From Polyangiaceae bacterium (GTDB lineage Bacteria; Myxococcota_A; Polyangia; Polyangiales; Polyangiaceae), in NCBI GenBank assembly GCA_025937785.1, contig JAICQQ010000010.1, forward strand, positions 1 through 64,000: 64,000 bases of DNA. Direction: 5' to 3'. Position 1 is the first letter of the stretch. Each line of letters opens with the position of its first letter. Of the stretch, positions 8,940 through 17,942 are shown piece after piece. A program made the position numbers and the translations under genes. The notes beneath the pieces are model-generated. The model did no database searches. It saw only the letters and a program-made list of their open reading frames with translations, and had not been told where the DNA came from.

Positions 8940-10100
8940 TCAGCCCTGACGCAGGTGTTTGGCGATGGTGAGGAGCTGCATGTTGCTGGTCCCCTCGTAG
9001 ATTTTGCCGATCTTGGCGTCGCGGTAGTACTTCTCAGCCGGGTACTCGCGGGTGAAGCCGACGCCGCCGAAGAACTCGAGCGAGAGGGAGGCGCTCTTCT
9101 CGGCGACTTCGGAGGCGTAGAGTTTGGCCATGGCGGCTTGTTTGACGAACGGGAGCTTGGCGTCTTTCAGGCGAGCGGCGTTGTAGACGAGCAGGCGGGC
9201 GGCTTCGATTTCGGTGGCGAGGCGCGCGTATTGGAACTGTACGCCTTGGAAGTCAGCGATCTTCTTACCGAACTGCTCGCGTTCGTGGAGGTAGGCGAGG
9301 GCGGCGTCGAAGGCGCCTTGGGCGATGCCGATCATCTGGGCACCAATGCCGATGCGGCCCTCGTTGAGGGTCTCGATGGCGACCTTGTAGCCGCTGCCGA
9401 CCGCGCCGAGCACATTCTCCCGAGGGACACTGCAGCGATCGAAGACGAGCTCGCAGGTGCTGGAGGCACGGATGCCGAGCTTGTCTTCTTTCTTGCCGAT
9501 GCTGAAGCCGGGCATGCCGCGCTCGACGAGAAAGGCGGTGATGCCTTTGTAGCCGAGCGCGGGGTCGACGGTAGCAAAGACGATGAACAGGTGGCTCTCG
9601 GCGGCGTTGGTGATCCAGAGCTTACGGCCCGTGAGGCTCCACCCGCCGCCAGCGCCGTCCGTTTCGGTGGCGCGGGTGGCTAGGGCGAAGGCGTCGGAGC
9701 CGGAGCCAGCTTCGCTCAGCGCGTAGGAGCCAACCCATTCGCTGGCGAGCTGGGGCAGGTAGCGCTCGCGCTGGGCTTCGGAGCCCCAGCGGAGGATGGC
9801 GTTTTCGACGAGTGTATTCTGCACGTCGACGAGCACGGAGATGCTGGCGTCGACCCGGGCGAGGGCTTCGATGGCGAGGATGGCGGAGAAGAAGTTGGCG
9901 CCCGCACCGCCGTAGGACTCCGGGACCTCGATACCCATGACGCCGAGCTCGAACAGGCCTTGAATCACGCTGAGGTCGACGGTCGCGGTGCGGTCCATCG
10001 TGGCGACGAGGGGCGCGATGCGCTCGCGAGCGAAACCGAAGACTTGGTCCCGGAACAGGCTCTCTTCTTCTGAAAGATGGGTGAGCGGTGCTTGGGTCAT
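8940..10100 (-). CDS. Acyl-CoA dehydrogenase
   Basis: FAD-dependent acyl-CoA dehydrogenase that would oxidise an acyl-CoA to the 2-enoyl-CoA and pass electrons to ETF. The 386 aa match the usual length. Visible are the FAD-binding YALSEAGSGSDAFAL and LWITNA segments, the SLGFDRCSV-like region (ELVFDRCSVPREN), and the catalytic Glu in KIYEGTSNMQL near the C-terminus, the position used by short-chain and glutaryl-type enzymes. I chose ATG at 10100 because the frame upstream (to 10190) encodes sequence unlike the family and would overlap aroC. It heads an operon with the alpha/beta hydrolase and is divergent from aroC. Confidence 0.9.
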   Translation of the reverse strand: MTQAPLTHLSEEESLFRDQVFGFARERIAPLVATMDRTATVDLSVIQGLFELGVMGIEVPESYGGAGANFFSAILAIEALARVDASISVLVDVQNTLVENAILRWGSEAQRERYLPQLASEWVGSYALSEAGSGSDAFALATRATETDGAGGGWSLTGRKLWITNAAESHLFIVFATVDPALGYKGITAFLVERGMPGFSIGKKEDKLGIRASSTCELVFDRCSVPRENVLGAVGSGYKVAIETLNEGRIGIGAQMIGIAQGAFDAALAYLHEREQFGKKIADFQGVQFQYARLATEIEAARLLVYNAARLKDAKLPFVKQAAMAKLYASEVAEKSASLSLEFFGGVGFTREYPAEKYYRDAKIGKIYEGTSNMQLLTIAKHLRQG

Positions 10101-10188
10101 GCCCAATGGTAGCTCACAGGCGTGGATTTCGTGGCAGGGGAATCGCCGGGCCGTGCAGGCCCGTGCGCCGTGATCTATAACGCGGCGC

Positions 10189-11307
10189 ATGGCAGGTAAC
10201 AGTTTCGGTCAGGCGTTCGTCATCACCACGGCCGGTGAGTCCCACGGGCCTGGTAACGTGGTCATCATCGACGGCTGCCCGCCGGGCTTGCCTCTAAGTG
10301 TCGAGGACCTGCTGCCGGACCTGGCGCGACGGCGGCCCGGCCAGAGCAGGCTGGTGACGCAGCGCCAAGAAGCGGACGAGCCCGAAATCTTGTCGGGTGT
10401 GTTCGAAGGTAAGACCACGGGCACGTCGATCGCGATCTTGGTGCGCAACACCGACCAGAAGAGCCGCGACTACGACGACATCAAGGACAAGTACCGGCCC
10501 GGCCATGCCGACTACACTTACGACAGCAAGTACGGCGATCGCGATTATCGGGGCGGCGGGCGTTCGAGCGCGCGCGAAACGGTGGCGCGCGTGGCATCGG
10601 GGGCGGTAGCCAAGAAACTGCTCCGCGAGCACTTGGGGGTGGAGGTGCTGGCGTACGTGAAGCAGGTGGGTGACTTGGTGGCGGAGGTCGACACCGAGAC
10701 CGTTACGCTCGACCAGGTCGAGACGCTGCCCGATGGCAGCCCCAACATCGTGCGTTGTCCCGACCCGAAGCTGGCGGCCGAGATGGCGGAGCTGATCGAG
10801 CGCATGCGCAAGGATCAGGATTCCATCGGAGGCGTGTCCGAGATCGTGGCGCGCGGCGTGCCCGCGGGGTTGGGTGAGCCGGTGTTCGACAAACTCAAGG
10901 CCGATCTGGCAAAGGCGCTCTTCAGCTTACCGGCGGTGCTTGGGGTCGAGTACGGCGTCGGCTTCGGTTGTGCACGGCTGCGCGGGAGCGAGAACAACGA
11001 CCTGTTCGTCCCCACCGATGGGAAGCGCGTGACCACGACCTCGAACCGGCACGGCGGCATGCTGGGCGGCATCTCGTCGGGGCTGCCGATCGTGCTCAGG
11101 GCGGCGATCAAGCCGACGAGCAGCTTGCCGCGGGAGCAGGCCACGGTGACGCGCGCGGGTGAGGCAACGACCATTCGCACCAAGGGCCGCCACGATCCAT
11201 GCCTGTTGCCCCGCTTCATCCCCATGGGCGAGGCGATGGTGGCGCTGGTGCTCGCCGACCATTACTTGCGCTGGCGAGCGCAGGTGCCCGGGCGCGCGAC
11301 GCGTTGA
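10189..11307 (+). CDS. aroC: Chorismate synthase
   Basis: Catalyses the last step of the shikimate pathway, EPSP to chorismate, using reduced FMN. The N-terminal GESHGPG motif, the RRPGQSR segment, the central [11 protein letters not shown] motif and the C-terminal GRHDPC motif are all present, and the 372 aa fit the family. The ATG directly follows a TATAAC element (10176-10181) and no clear ribosome site is seen, so the transcript may be leaderless. The gene is divergent from the acyl-CoA dehydrogenase and convergent with mfd; no other aromatic-pathway genes are adjacent. Confidence 0.97.
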   Translation: MAGNSFGQAFVITTAGESHGPGNVVIIDGCPPGLPLSVEDLLPDLARRRPGQSRLVTQRQEADEPEILSGVFEGKTTGTSIAILVRNTDQKSRDYDDIKDKYRPGHADYTYDSKYGDRDYRGGGRSSARETVARVASGAVAKKLLREHLGVEVLAYVKQVGDLVAEVDTETVTLDQVETLPDGSPNIVRCPDPKLAAEMAELIERMRKDQDSIGGVSEIVARGVPAGLGEPVFDKLKADLAKALFSLPAVLGVEYGVGFGCARLRGSENNDLFVPTDGKRVTTTSNRHGGMLGGISSGLPIVLRAAIKPTSSLPREQATVTRAGEATTIRTKGRHDPCLLPRFIPMGEAMVALVLADHYLRWRAQVPGRATR

Positions 11308-11373
11308 AGCTTCGATCTCTACAACGCCGGCTAGAGCTGCGCTGCACGGATGCCTCGGAGGCGCGATCTCCGG

Positions 11374-14300
11374 TCATGGTGCAGGCGCTTCGGGCAGGGT
11401 CCGTCGTCGGAGTTCGGCGACCGCGTGGCTCGCGTGGTCGAGGCCGTTGTCGAAGTGCTCGTCGGGGCTGGCGCGGCGGGTGAAGCGGCCGGTGGGGGTG
11501 AGGCTGAAACGAGCGCCTTCCGTGGCCACGAGCGCCATGATGCTGGGGGCGGAGACGGGGGTGTCTTGGTTCAGGTGGAGCGTGACGCGCTCGGCGGTGG
11601 CTTCGCAGCCGAGCGCGCGCAGGAGGCGGAGCTCGACCTTGAGCTGCATGAGCGAGGCGAGCCGGCGCACGGCGTTTGGGGGTGGGCCGAAACGGTCGAT
11701 GATTTCGCTGGTGATGCCAGTGACCTCGTCGGCGCTGGTAGCGCTGGCGAGACGCTTGTAGAGGCTGAGGCGGACGCCGACGTCGTCGACGTAGCCTTCG
11801 GGGATGAGCGCCTCGACGTCGACGCTGAGCTCGGGGTCGATTTCGGGAGAGGTGGTGTGGCCGCTGAGCTCTTCGGTGGCTTCGTGCAGCATCTGACAGA
11901 AGAGCTCGAAGCCAACGGTCTGGACGAAGCCGCTCTGCTCGCCGCCGAGCAGGTCGCCGGCGCCGCGGATCTCCATGTCCATGCTCGCGATTTGGAAGCC
12001 GGAGCCGAGCTCGCTGTAGCGCTGCATGGCTTCGACGCGGGCGCGGGCCTCGTCGGTCATACGGCTCGGCGGCGGGACCATCAGGTAGCAGTAGGCCTGG
12101 TGATGGGAGCGCCCGACGCGGCCGCGGAGTTGGTAGAGCTGGGACAGCCCCATCAAGTCGGCGCGGTCGATGATCATGGTGTTGGCGCGCGGGATGTCGA
12201 GACCGCTTTCGATGATGGCGGTGCTGCAGAGCACGTCGAAGTCGCCGCGGATGAACTTGAGCATGACGCGTTCTAGGTGGCGCTCGAGTTGTTGACCGTG
12301 AGCGACGGCGACGCGCAGGCCGGGGATCAGGGTCTTCAAATGCGCGGCACGCTCTTCGAGGCCCTCGATGCGGTTGTAGACGTAGAAGGCCTGTCCGCCA
12401 CGCTCGAGCTCGCGCTCGATGGCGCTCTGGATCATGGCGTCGTCGAGCTTGGAGACGATGGTGCGGATGCCGCGACGTTCGCTGGGGGGCGTGGAGATCA
12501 TCGACAGATCACGGATGCCGCTGACCGCCATCTGCAGCGTGCGCGGGATGGGGGTCGCGCTGAGCGTGAGCACGTCGACGGAGTGCCGGAGCTGTTTGAT
12601 GCGCTCCTTGTGGGTGACGCCGAAGCGCTGTTCTTCGTCGACGATGAGCAGGCCCAGGTTCTTGAAGTGGACGTCTTTCGAGAGCAGCCGGTGTGTGCCC
12701 ACGACGACGTCGGCGGAGCCGTTCTTGAGCGCGCCCAGCGCCGCGGAGATTTCTTTCGTTTGCTGAAAGCGGCTGAGCACGCGCACGTCGACCGGGTACT
12801 CGGCGAAGCGATTCTTGAAGGTGAGGTAGTGCTGTTGGGCGAGCACGGTGGTCGGGCACAGCAGGGCGACCTGGCGACCGTTCATGACGTTGAGGAAGGC
12901 CGCGCGCAGGGCCACCTCGGTCTTGCCGAAGCCGACGTCCCCGCACACGAGCCGGTCCATCACGACGTCGCGGCTGAGGTCGGAGAGCACGTCGAGGATG
13001 GCACCGGCTTGATCGGGGGTTTCTTCGAAGGGGAATTCGGCTTCGAAGGTGCTGTACTCGTCGCCGGGTGGGGGGAGCGCGGGGCGCGTCACGGCCTTGC
13101 GCTCGGCGTACAGGCGCAAGAGCTCGTCGGCCATTTCGCGCACGCGACGGCGGACCTTGGCTTTCGTTTTCGAGAAGGTCTGGCCACCGAGGCGATCCAG
13201 CTTGGCCTGGCCGTCGCTGGATGTGTGCTTCTGGATTTGGTTGAGCCGGTAAACGGGCAGGAACAGCTTGTCGCCGCCCAGGTACTCGACGACGAGCAGA
13301 TCGAGCCACACGTCAGCGACGTTGCGATGCTCGAGCCCTTTGTAGCGACCGATGCCGTGCTCGACGTGGACGACGTAGTCGTCGACCTTGAGCGAACGCA
13401 GGTCGTCGAGGCCGAGACCGCCGCCGCGGCGTGTGCGGCGCTCCTGGTGGCGCCGCTTGCCGAAGATCTCTTCCTCGGTGAGCAGGACGACGCCCTCGCT
13501 GTCGAAGCGTGCGCCGCGGACCAAGGGTGCGACCGCGATCGTGATGCTGGCGCGGGCGGCTTTGCGCCGGGCTTCGAGGGTGTCGATCACGGGAGCGGTG
13601 GTCCCGCGGTGGCCCAGCAGCGACGCCCAGCGATCGGCCTGGGTGGCCGTGCGGGCGACCAGGGTCGTGCGATAGCCGAGGGTAGCCCAGCGTTGCAGCT
13701 CGGTTTCGAGGGGGTCGAGCACCGCTTCGTGACCGCGCTGGCTGCGCGCCTGCTCGGTCGCGCGTTTCAGTTCTTGATGATCGACCGCGGCGAGGGCGGG
13801 GGCATCGGGTGGAGCGCCCTCGAAGACTTCGAGCTGGCCGTCGTGAGCGCTCAGCTGCTGCATCGAGGTGCGGTGCGTGACGACGAGGGTGCGCGCGCTC
13901 AAGCCGCGCACCAGGGTTGCCTCGTCGACGTACAGGCTCGACAGCGGAAAACGGGGTTCGTCCCGCGCGCGGGCTTCGTCGGCCTCGGCGCGTTCGCGGT
14001 TCTGGCGCAGGGCGCGCACGATCGCGGACGGCTCTTCGAGCACGACGATCGTGGACGTTGGCAGCATGTCGGTGAGCGCCGCGAGTTCGGCGTACGCGGG
14101 CAAGAGCGCCTCGGCGCCGAAGAACAAGCGACCCTCGCTGATGTCCTCGAGCAGGGCGCGGGTCTTCAGTGTCGGGAAGTCGACCGAGTCGCAGAGCGCT
14201 CGGACCATGCGCTCGGCGCGTTCGATCACGGCGGGGCTGCGCAGCATCTCGCGCGCGGGTGGGACGATGGTCTCGCCGCTCGGGCTCTGACTCTTTTGCG

Positions 14301-14973
14301 TCTCTGGGTCGAAGTCCTTCAGCGAGACGATGCGATCGGCGTCGAGCTCGACGCGCACGGGTCCGCCGCGCCCCGCAGGCCAGACATCGAGCAGTCCGCC
14401 ACGCACGGCGAGCTCGCCGGGCTCCTCCACCAGCGGCGCTCGGGCATAACCCGCGACGGAGAGCGCTGCAGCGACCTGGTCCAGTTCCAGCACCGCGCCT
14501 TCGCGGAGGCTCTGGGTATGCTGGCTCAAGAGCGAGTACGGCACGCATTTGCGCCAGAGCGCACGGGCGGGGAGCACCAGCGTGTCCCTGGCGCCGGAGA
14601 GAAACAGCACCAGCGCAGAGGTCCGCGCCATCTCGCGGCGGCGATCGCTGGCGCGTTCGGCGTACGGGGAACCCTCCGAAACATCGTAAGAGACGAGCGC
14701 GGGCGGGCGCTCTTCGTTGGGCAGGCTGGGCAGATCGAGCAGACCCGTGCCGAACGCGGCCAGGTCGTCCAGGTTCTGCGTGACACCGTCGGAGTCTTCG
14801 GTCACGAGCAGGATCGGCCGATCGGTGCGTTGCCTCAGCGCGGCCACCAAGGCAGCCGCACTCGGACCCTGCGCGTCGACCAAATGCAGCGGGACCTGGC
14901 TCGCGAGGCTCTGCTGCGCGGCTTCGGCCAGCGTGAGGGGCCCACGCCGCGCGGACGATTCCTTCGCTGCCAT
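11374..14973 (-). CDS. mfd: Transcription-repair coupling factor Mfd
   Basis: Removes RNA polymerase stalled at DNA lesions and recruits UvrA. The 1199 aa hold the usual order: UvrB-like N-terminal region to about 330, a CarD-like polymerase-interaction domain around 525-600 (VHVEHGIGRYKGLEH), a RecG-like translocase with Walker A DVGFGKTEVALR near 681, the box IVDEEQRFGV, the LRGRVGRS motif VI, and the C-terminal TRCF domain around 1040-1150. No motif is missing. Its ATG lies one base after the stop of a membrane-anchored protein gene, indicating a shared transcript. It ends 66 bases from the convergent aroC stop. Confidence 0.97.
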   Translation of the reverse strand: MAAKESSARRGPLTLAEAAQQSLASQVPLHLVDAQGPSAAALVAALRQRTDRPILLVTEDSDGVTQNLDDLAAFGTGLLDLPSLPNEERPPALVSYDVSEGSPYAERASDRRREMARTSALVLFLSGARDTLVLPARALWRKCVPYSLLSQHTQSLREGAVLELDQVAAALSVAGYARAPLVEEPGELAVRGGLLDVWPAGRGGPVRVELDADRIVSLKDFDPETQKSQSPSGETIVPPAREMLRSPAVIERAERMVRALCDSVDFPTLKTRALLEDISEGRLFFGAEALLPAYAELAALTDMLPTSTIVVLEEPSAIVRALRQNRERAEADEARARDEPRFPLSSLYVDEATLVRGLSARTLVVTHRTSMQQLSAHDGQLEVFEGAPPDAPALAAVDHQELKRATEQARSQRGHEAVLDPLETELQRWATLGYRTTLVARTATQADRWASLLGHRGTTAPVIDTLEARRKAARASITIAVAPLVRGARFDSEGVVLLTEEEIFGKRRHQERRTRRGGGLGLDDLRSLKVDDYVVHVEHGIGRYKGLEHRNVADVWLDLLVVEYLGGDKLFLPVYRLNQIQKHTSSDGQAKLDRLGGQTFSKTKAKVRRRVREMADELLRLYAERKAVTRPALPPPGDEYSTFEAEFPFEETPDQAGAILDVLSDLSRDVVMDRLVCGDVGFGKTEVALRAAFLNVMNGRQVALLCPTTVLAQQHYLTFKNRFAEYPVDVRVLSRFQQTKEISAALGALKNGSADVVVGTHRLLSKDVHFKNLGLLIVDEEQRFGVTHKERIKQLRHSVDVLTLSATPIPRTLQMAVSGIRDLSMISTPPSERRGIRTIVSKLDDAMIQSAIERELERGGQAFYVYNRIEGLEERAAHLKTLIPGLRVAVAHGQQLERHLERVMLKFIRGDFDVLCSTAIIESGLDIPRANTMIIDRADLMGLSQLYQLRGRVGRSHHQAYCYLMVPPPSRMTDEARARVEAMQRYSELGSGFQIASMDMEIRGAGDLLGGEQSGFVQTVGFELFCQMLHEATEELSGHTTSPEIDPELSVDVEALIPEGYVDDVGVRLSLYKRLASATSADEVTGITSEIIDRFGPPPNAVRRLASLMQLKVELRLLRALGCEATAERVTLHLNQDTPVSAPSIMALVATEGARFSLTPTGRFTRRASPDEHFDNGLDHASHAVAELRRRTLPEAPAP

Positions 14974-14974
14974 G

Positions 14975-15916
14975 CTACTCGGAAAGCGCGGGCGCCCGGC
15001 TCGCCGCGCTCAGCCAAAAGTTGCGTGCCCGCAGGGTGTAGCGGCCCGTGGGGTGCGCCGTGAGGTGCGCCTGAAACGCCCGCATCGCTTCGGGATAACG
15101 ACCGGACTGAAACAAGAGCACGCCGTTGGCGAGCTCCATCGGGAAGTCACGGTCGAGCTTGCCGAGAGCGGTCGCGTACTTCAGCTGTCGCGCACGCCGG
15201 GACGCCGGGGTCGAGATCAGCCCCCCCTCGGGATGTTCTAGCAGGAAGCGGTAGTAGACGCGCCACTCGTTCAGGCTCGGCTTGAAGGGAAACGTAGTGT
15301 CGAGTCCCGTGAGCATGCCCCAGCGAATACGGAACAGCACGATGCGTTCCATCACGCTCAGGCTCAGGCGCCCAGTGGTCTCCACCCAGCCGCTCTGGCT
15401 GGCCTTCTCGACGAAGTTGCCGGCCAGCTCCGTGAGCTCATCGCCAGCGGGGGCGCCACCTTCCCAGCGCTCGAGCGCTTTCAGGAACAACTCCGTCTGG
15501 ATCGCGCGCAGATCGAGCAGCGCGTCCTTGCCATGCAAGTCGAGCGCTCGTGCTGCCGCGCGAGCGAGTGCACCCCCCGCCTCGGCGGGATCATCGTCCA
15601 GCGTGAAGGAGGCCGCGCTGAATGCGCGCAGCGCCTCGCCTACGGCGCGCACCTCGAAAGGCAGCGGTGTTTCTCGCACACGCTGCGCTCTTTGGGTCTG
15701 GTCGCGGAGGATGTCGGCGACACTCGCGGGGTCAATTTTCGGCACGGGTAAATCGGACGGTTCTGCGCGGCGCGGCAGGGCCAGCGCCAGGGCGAGGCCC
15801 GCCATGCATAGGGACAGCAGCCCGAGCTGCCATCCATCGAAGTGGCTTTTTGCACCGGTCGGCTTGTCGCCCTGTCGCTTCAAGGCGGTCGCAGCTTGAC
15901 AGCCTCTGCTTCCCAT
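14975..15916 (-). CDS. Membrane-anchored tetratricopeptide-like protein, unknown function
   Basis: A 313-aa protein I do not recognise by family. One membrane segment lies at about residues 28-47 (GLLSLCMAGLALALAL), followed by a mostly helical, Ala/Leu-rich region. The C-terminal part (VLLFQSGRYPEAMRAFQAHLTAHPTG) reads like a tetratricopeptide unit, suggesting a periplasmic protein-protein interaction role. I chose the ATG at 15916; an in-frame GTG lies 11 codons upstream. The stop is one base before the mfd start, so it is in the mfd transcript, although no functional tie to repair is evident. Confidence 0.6.
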   Translation of the reverse strand: MGSRGCQAATALKRQGDKPTGAKSHFDGWQLGLLSLCMAGLALALALPRRAEPSDLPVPKIDPASVADILRDQTQRAQRVRETPLPFEVRAVGEALRAFSAASFTLDDDPAEAGGALARAAARALDLHGKDALLDLRAIQTELFLKALERWEGGAPAGDELTELAGNFVEKASQSGWVETTGRLSLSVMERIVLFRIRWGMLTGLDTTFPFKPSLNEWRVYYRFLLEHPEGGLISTPASRRARQLKYATALGKLDRDFPMELANGVLLFQSGRYPEAMRAFQAHLTAHPTGRYTLRARNFWLSAASRAPALSE

Positions 15917-15980
15917 CGCCACGATAAAAAGGCGCGGCACAGCGAACACCGCTGAGGCCGCAGCGCCCCGCGAGGACTAC

Positions 15981-16286
15981 GTGTACGAGAAACGAGAGCA
16001 CCCCCGTACCCCGATCGACGCCGACATCACCTGCGAGATCGATGGTGAAAATTACACCGCGCTTGCGAAGGACATCAGCCTCGGGGGCATGTTCATCGAA
16101 GCGGATTTCGTGCCCGCCTTCGGAGCGAAGATCCAGATCATCTGCCGCCTGCCCGGCATGCAAAACGACTCGAGCCTGCCCGCGGTGGTGCGCTGGGTAA
16201 AACCCGGTGGCTTCGGCATTCAGTTCGGCCTGCTCGGCGCCCGCGAAACCCACGCGATTACCTCGCTGCTGCGCCCGAAGAGTTGA
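15981..16286 (+). CDS. PilZ domain protein (c-di-GMP receptor)
   Basis: A 101-aa single-domain PilZ protein. The RxxxR motif (REHPR, residues 5-9) and the DISLGG motif near residue 36 are the two elements that bind cyclic di-GMP, so it should be a cytoplasmic effector of that second messenger. In myxobacteria such proteins have been linked to motility and polysaccharide, but the target here is unknown. It starts at a GTG preceded by GAGGA four bases upstream. It is divergent from the mfd operon and 50 bases upstream of the PEGA lipoprotein gene. Confidence 0.88.
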   Translation: MYEKREHPRTPIDADITCEIDGENYTALAKDISLGGMFIEADFVPAFGAKIQIICRLPGMQNDSSLPAVVRWVKPGGFGIQFGLLGARETHAITSLLRPKS

Positions 16287-16336
16287 GTCAGCTCGGGCTC
16301 TTGCGCTAATAGCCAGGGAGGCCTGGGAGGGCTTCT

Positions 16337-17116
16337 ATGCTGCGCAATTTCTTCGTCTTGCTGTTTGCTACCGCGACTAGCGGCTGCGCCACGCTGTTTT
16401 CGGATGGGAGTCAACGGATCAAGGTGACGTCCAACGTGGACGGAGCCAGTGTACTGCTCGACGCCGAGCCCATCGGGCGTACGCCGCTGGAGTTCGAGCT
16501 CGATCGCGACACGTTCGCGCGCCACGAGCTCACCCTGACCGCCCAGGGCTACGAGAGTGAAACCGTCAATATCAAGAAGAACCTGAACACCACCGCGCTC
16601 TTCAACTGCACGTCGGTCTTCTCGTGGAGCACCGACGCTATCAGCGGCAACATGATGGAGTATTCGCCGGGCGCCTATTACGTCGAGCTGCATCGAGAGT
16701 CGGGGCGCGCCCCCCTCGAGCAGCGTCAGCTCGCGTACTTCGTGATCTTGAACCGCCAGCACTTCCTGATCGACGTCTCGAAGCGTCGGGGCGAGTACCT
16801 GAGTACCGTGGCGCGGCTAGCCGGCGTCGACGCTGCTGGCTTTCCGGCATTTGCTGAAGGGCTGGCGCGACGCCTGCCGGCGATGGCGCGCGAACCCTAC
16901 CCGCACTTGCTGCTGCGTCACATCGAGCAAGTGCGCGTGTCGCAGGCCTTCGTCAGTCAAGCGTTGGCGCCCGACGTTCCGCGCTACTTCGCAGGCTGGC
17001 AGACGCCCCCGTTGCAGGTGGCGCTGGCCGGCACATCGCAATCGCAGTCGACCTGGGGGCAGCCAGCGGCGTCCCAGGCCGCGGTGTACGCATCGATGCC
17101 CGCCTTGCCCCAATGA
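16337..17116 (+). CDS. PEGA-domain lipoprotein with an overprinted C-terminal tail
   Basis: A 259-aa lipoprotein with lipobox SGC near Cys17. A PEGA-like repeat follows at about residues 24-75 (VDGASVLLDAEPIGRTPLEFEL), typical of surface proteins. The central part contains a WSTDAISGNMMEYSPGAYYVEL segment seen in related myxobacterial lipoproteins. The last 44 residues or so, Gln/Ser/Ala-rich, are encoded by DNA that on the other strand codes for the conserved cysteine-rich end of the next gene (133-base convergent overlap), so they were probably added by loss of an earlier stop. Function is unknown. Confidence 0.65.
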   Translation: MLRNFFVLLFATATSGCATLFSDGSQRIKVTSNVDGASVLLDAEPIGRTPLEFELDRDTFARHELTLTAQGYESETVNIKKNLNTTALFNCTSVFSWSTDAISGNMMEYSPGAYYVELHRESGRAPLEQRQLAYFVILNRQHFLIDVSKRRGEYLSTVARLAGVDAAGFPAFAEGLARRLPAMAREPYPHLLLRHIEQVRVSQAFVSQALAPDVPRYFAGWQTPPLQVALAGTSQSQSTWGQPAASQAAVYASMPALPQ

Positions 17117-17937
17117 CGGTTGACGACGTGCACGCAGCCGTAACCGGCGGCGCACAGCCCTTCGACGATCGCGCAATCGCTGTCGTCCTGACACGCCGTG
17201 TGCCTCACGTAGTTGCGGTAAGTGGTAGCGAGGTCATCGCAGCTGCGTTGCTGCTCGGCGCAGGTCGCGTGAGCGGCTACGCAGGCTTCGGGTGAGGTGA
17301 AGGTCGCCTCACACTCGCTCCCTACGCAGCTGCAGCCTTCCATACCCACGCATTCGATCCCGTTGAAGACCCAGACACCCACGGGGTCGCAGCCGCCCAT
17401 GTAGCTCACGTCCTGAGGGGCGCAGTCGGGGGCGAGGCACTCGTGGTGCGCCTCTTCGCAAGCGGCTTCGTTTTCGTACGGGTGGTCGCAGTCGTCCCCA
17501 ACGCAGTTGCAACCCGAGACCCAAGAGCAGCGATCGCCCAGGAAGAATACGCCGAACGCCGCGCCGCAGGCGCCTTCACCCGCTACATCCTGCGGATCGC
17601 ACGCGGCGCCCGCGCTGCCCGCGGCTCCTCCGACGCCCGCGCTGCCGCCCGAACTCGCCGAAGTCGTGTCGGTCGACGCGCTCGCGGTGCCGCCGGCTCC
17701 GCCGCTGGCGGTCGATCCGTTGGTGACGGGGCCCGGGCTACCGAAGCACCCGGGAGGGATGACGTCGTCCTGGCCGGAACAGTCGCTGCCGCCCGAGCCT
17801 CCGTGGCTCGACCCGCCAGCGCTCGAGGTGCTGATGTTCGAGCCGTCCGAGGCGCCCGTCTCCGACTCACCGCCGCAGGCGGCGACCAACAGCGCAGAGA
17901 GCCCGCAGGCGGCCCGAATGCTGAGTGGTACGTTCAT
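16984..17937 (-). CDS. Cys-rich lipoprotein, paralogue 1
   Basis: A 317-aa lipoprotein: signal peptide with lipobox VAAC, a long Ser/Gly/Thr/Ala linker to about residue 105, then a cysteine-rich region. That region has two tandem units of roughly 50-55 residues, each built as C-PQDV-x-G-x-C, FxGxxC-V-GCxCVG, Y/F-E/S-xExCxxAHxxC, so disulfide-stabilised and extracellular. A final block with paired Cys ends GGVCQPAK. The ATG at 17937 gives a clean signal peptide. It lies five bases from the stop of its upstream paralogue, from which it probably arose by tandem duplication. Its 3' end overlaps the convergent PEGA gene. Confidence 0.65.
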   Translation of the reverse strand: MNVPLSIRAACGLSALLVAACGGESETGASDGSNISTSSAGGSSHGGSGGSDCSGQDDVIPPGCFGSPGPVTNGSTASGGAGGTASASTDTTSASSGGSAGVGGAAGSAGAACDPQDVAGEGACGAAFGVFFLGDRCSWVSGCNCVGDDCDHPYENEAACEEAHHECLAPDCAPQDVSYMGGCDPVGVWVFNGIECVGMEGCSCVGSECEATFTSPEACVAAHATCAEQQRSCDDLATTYRNYVRHTACQDDSDCAIVEGLCAAGYGCVHVVNRHWGKAGIDAYTAAWDAAGCPQVDCDCDVPASATCNGGVCQPAK

Positions 17938-17942
17938 CCCGC

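Noticed and set aside
10101-10190. Longer N-terminus for the acyl-CoA dehydrogenase
   Set aside because: The extra 30 residues do not resemble the family and would run into aroC.
12277-15063. A 928-codon open frame on the plus strand
   Set aside because: It is antisense to mfd and arises from high GC at third positions; the protein resembles nothing and has no plausible start.
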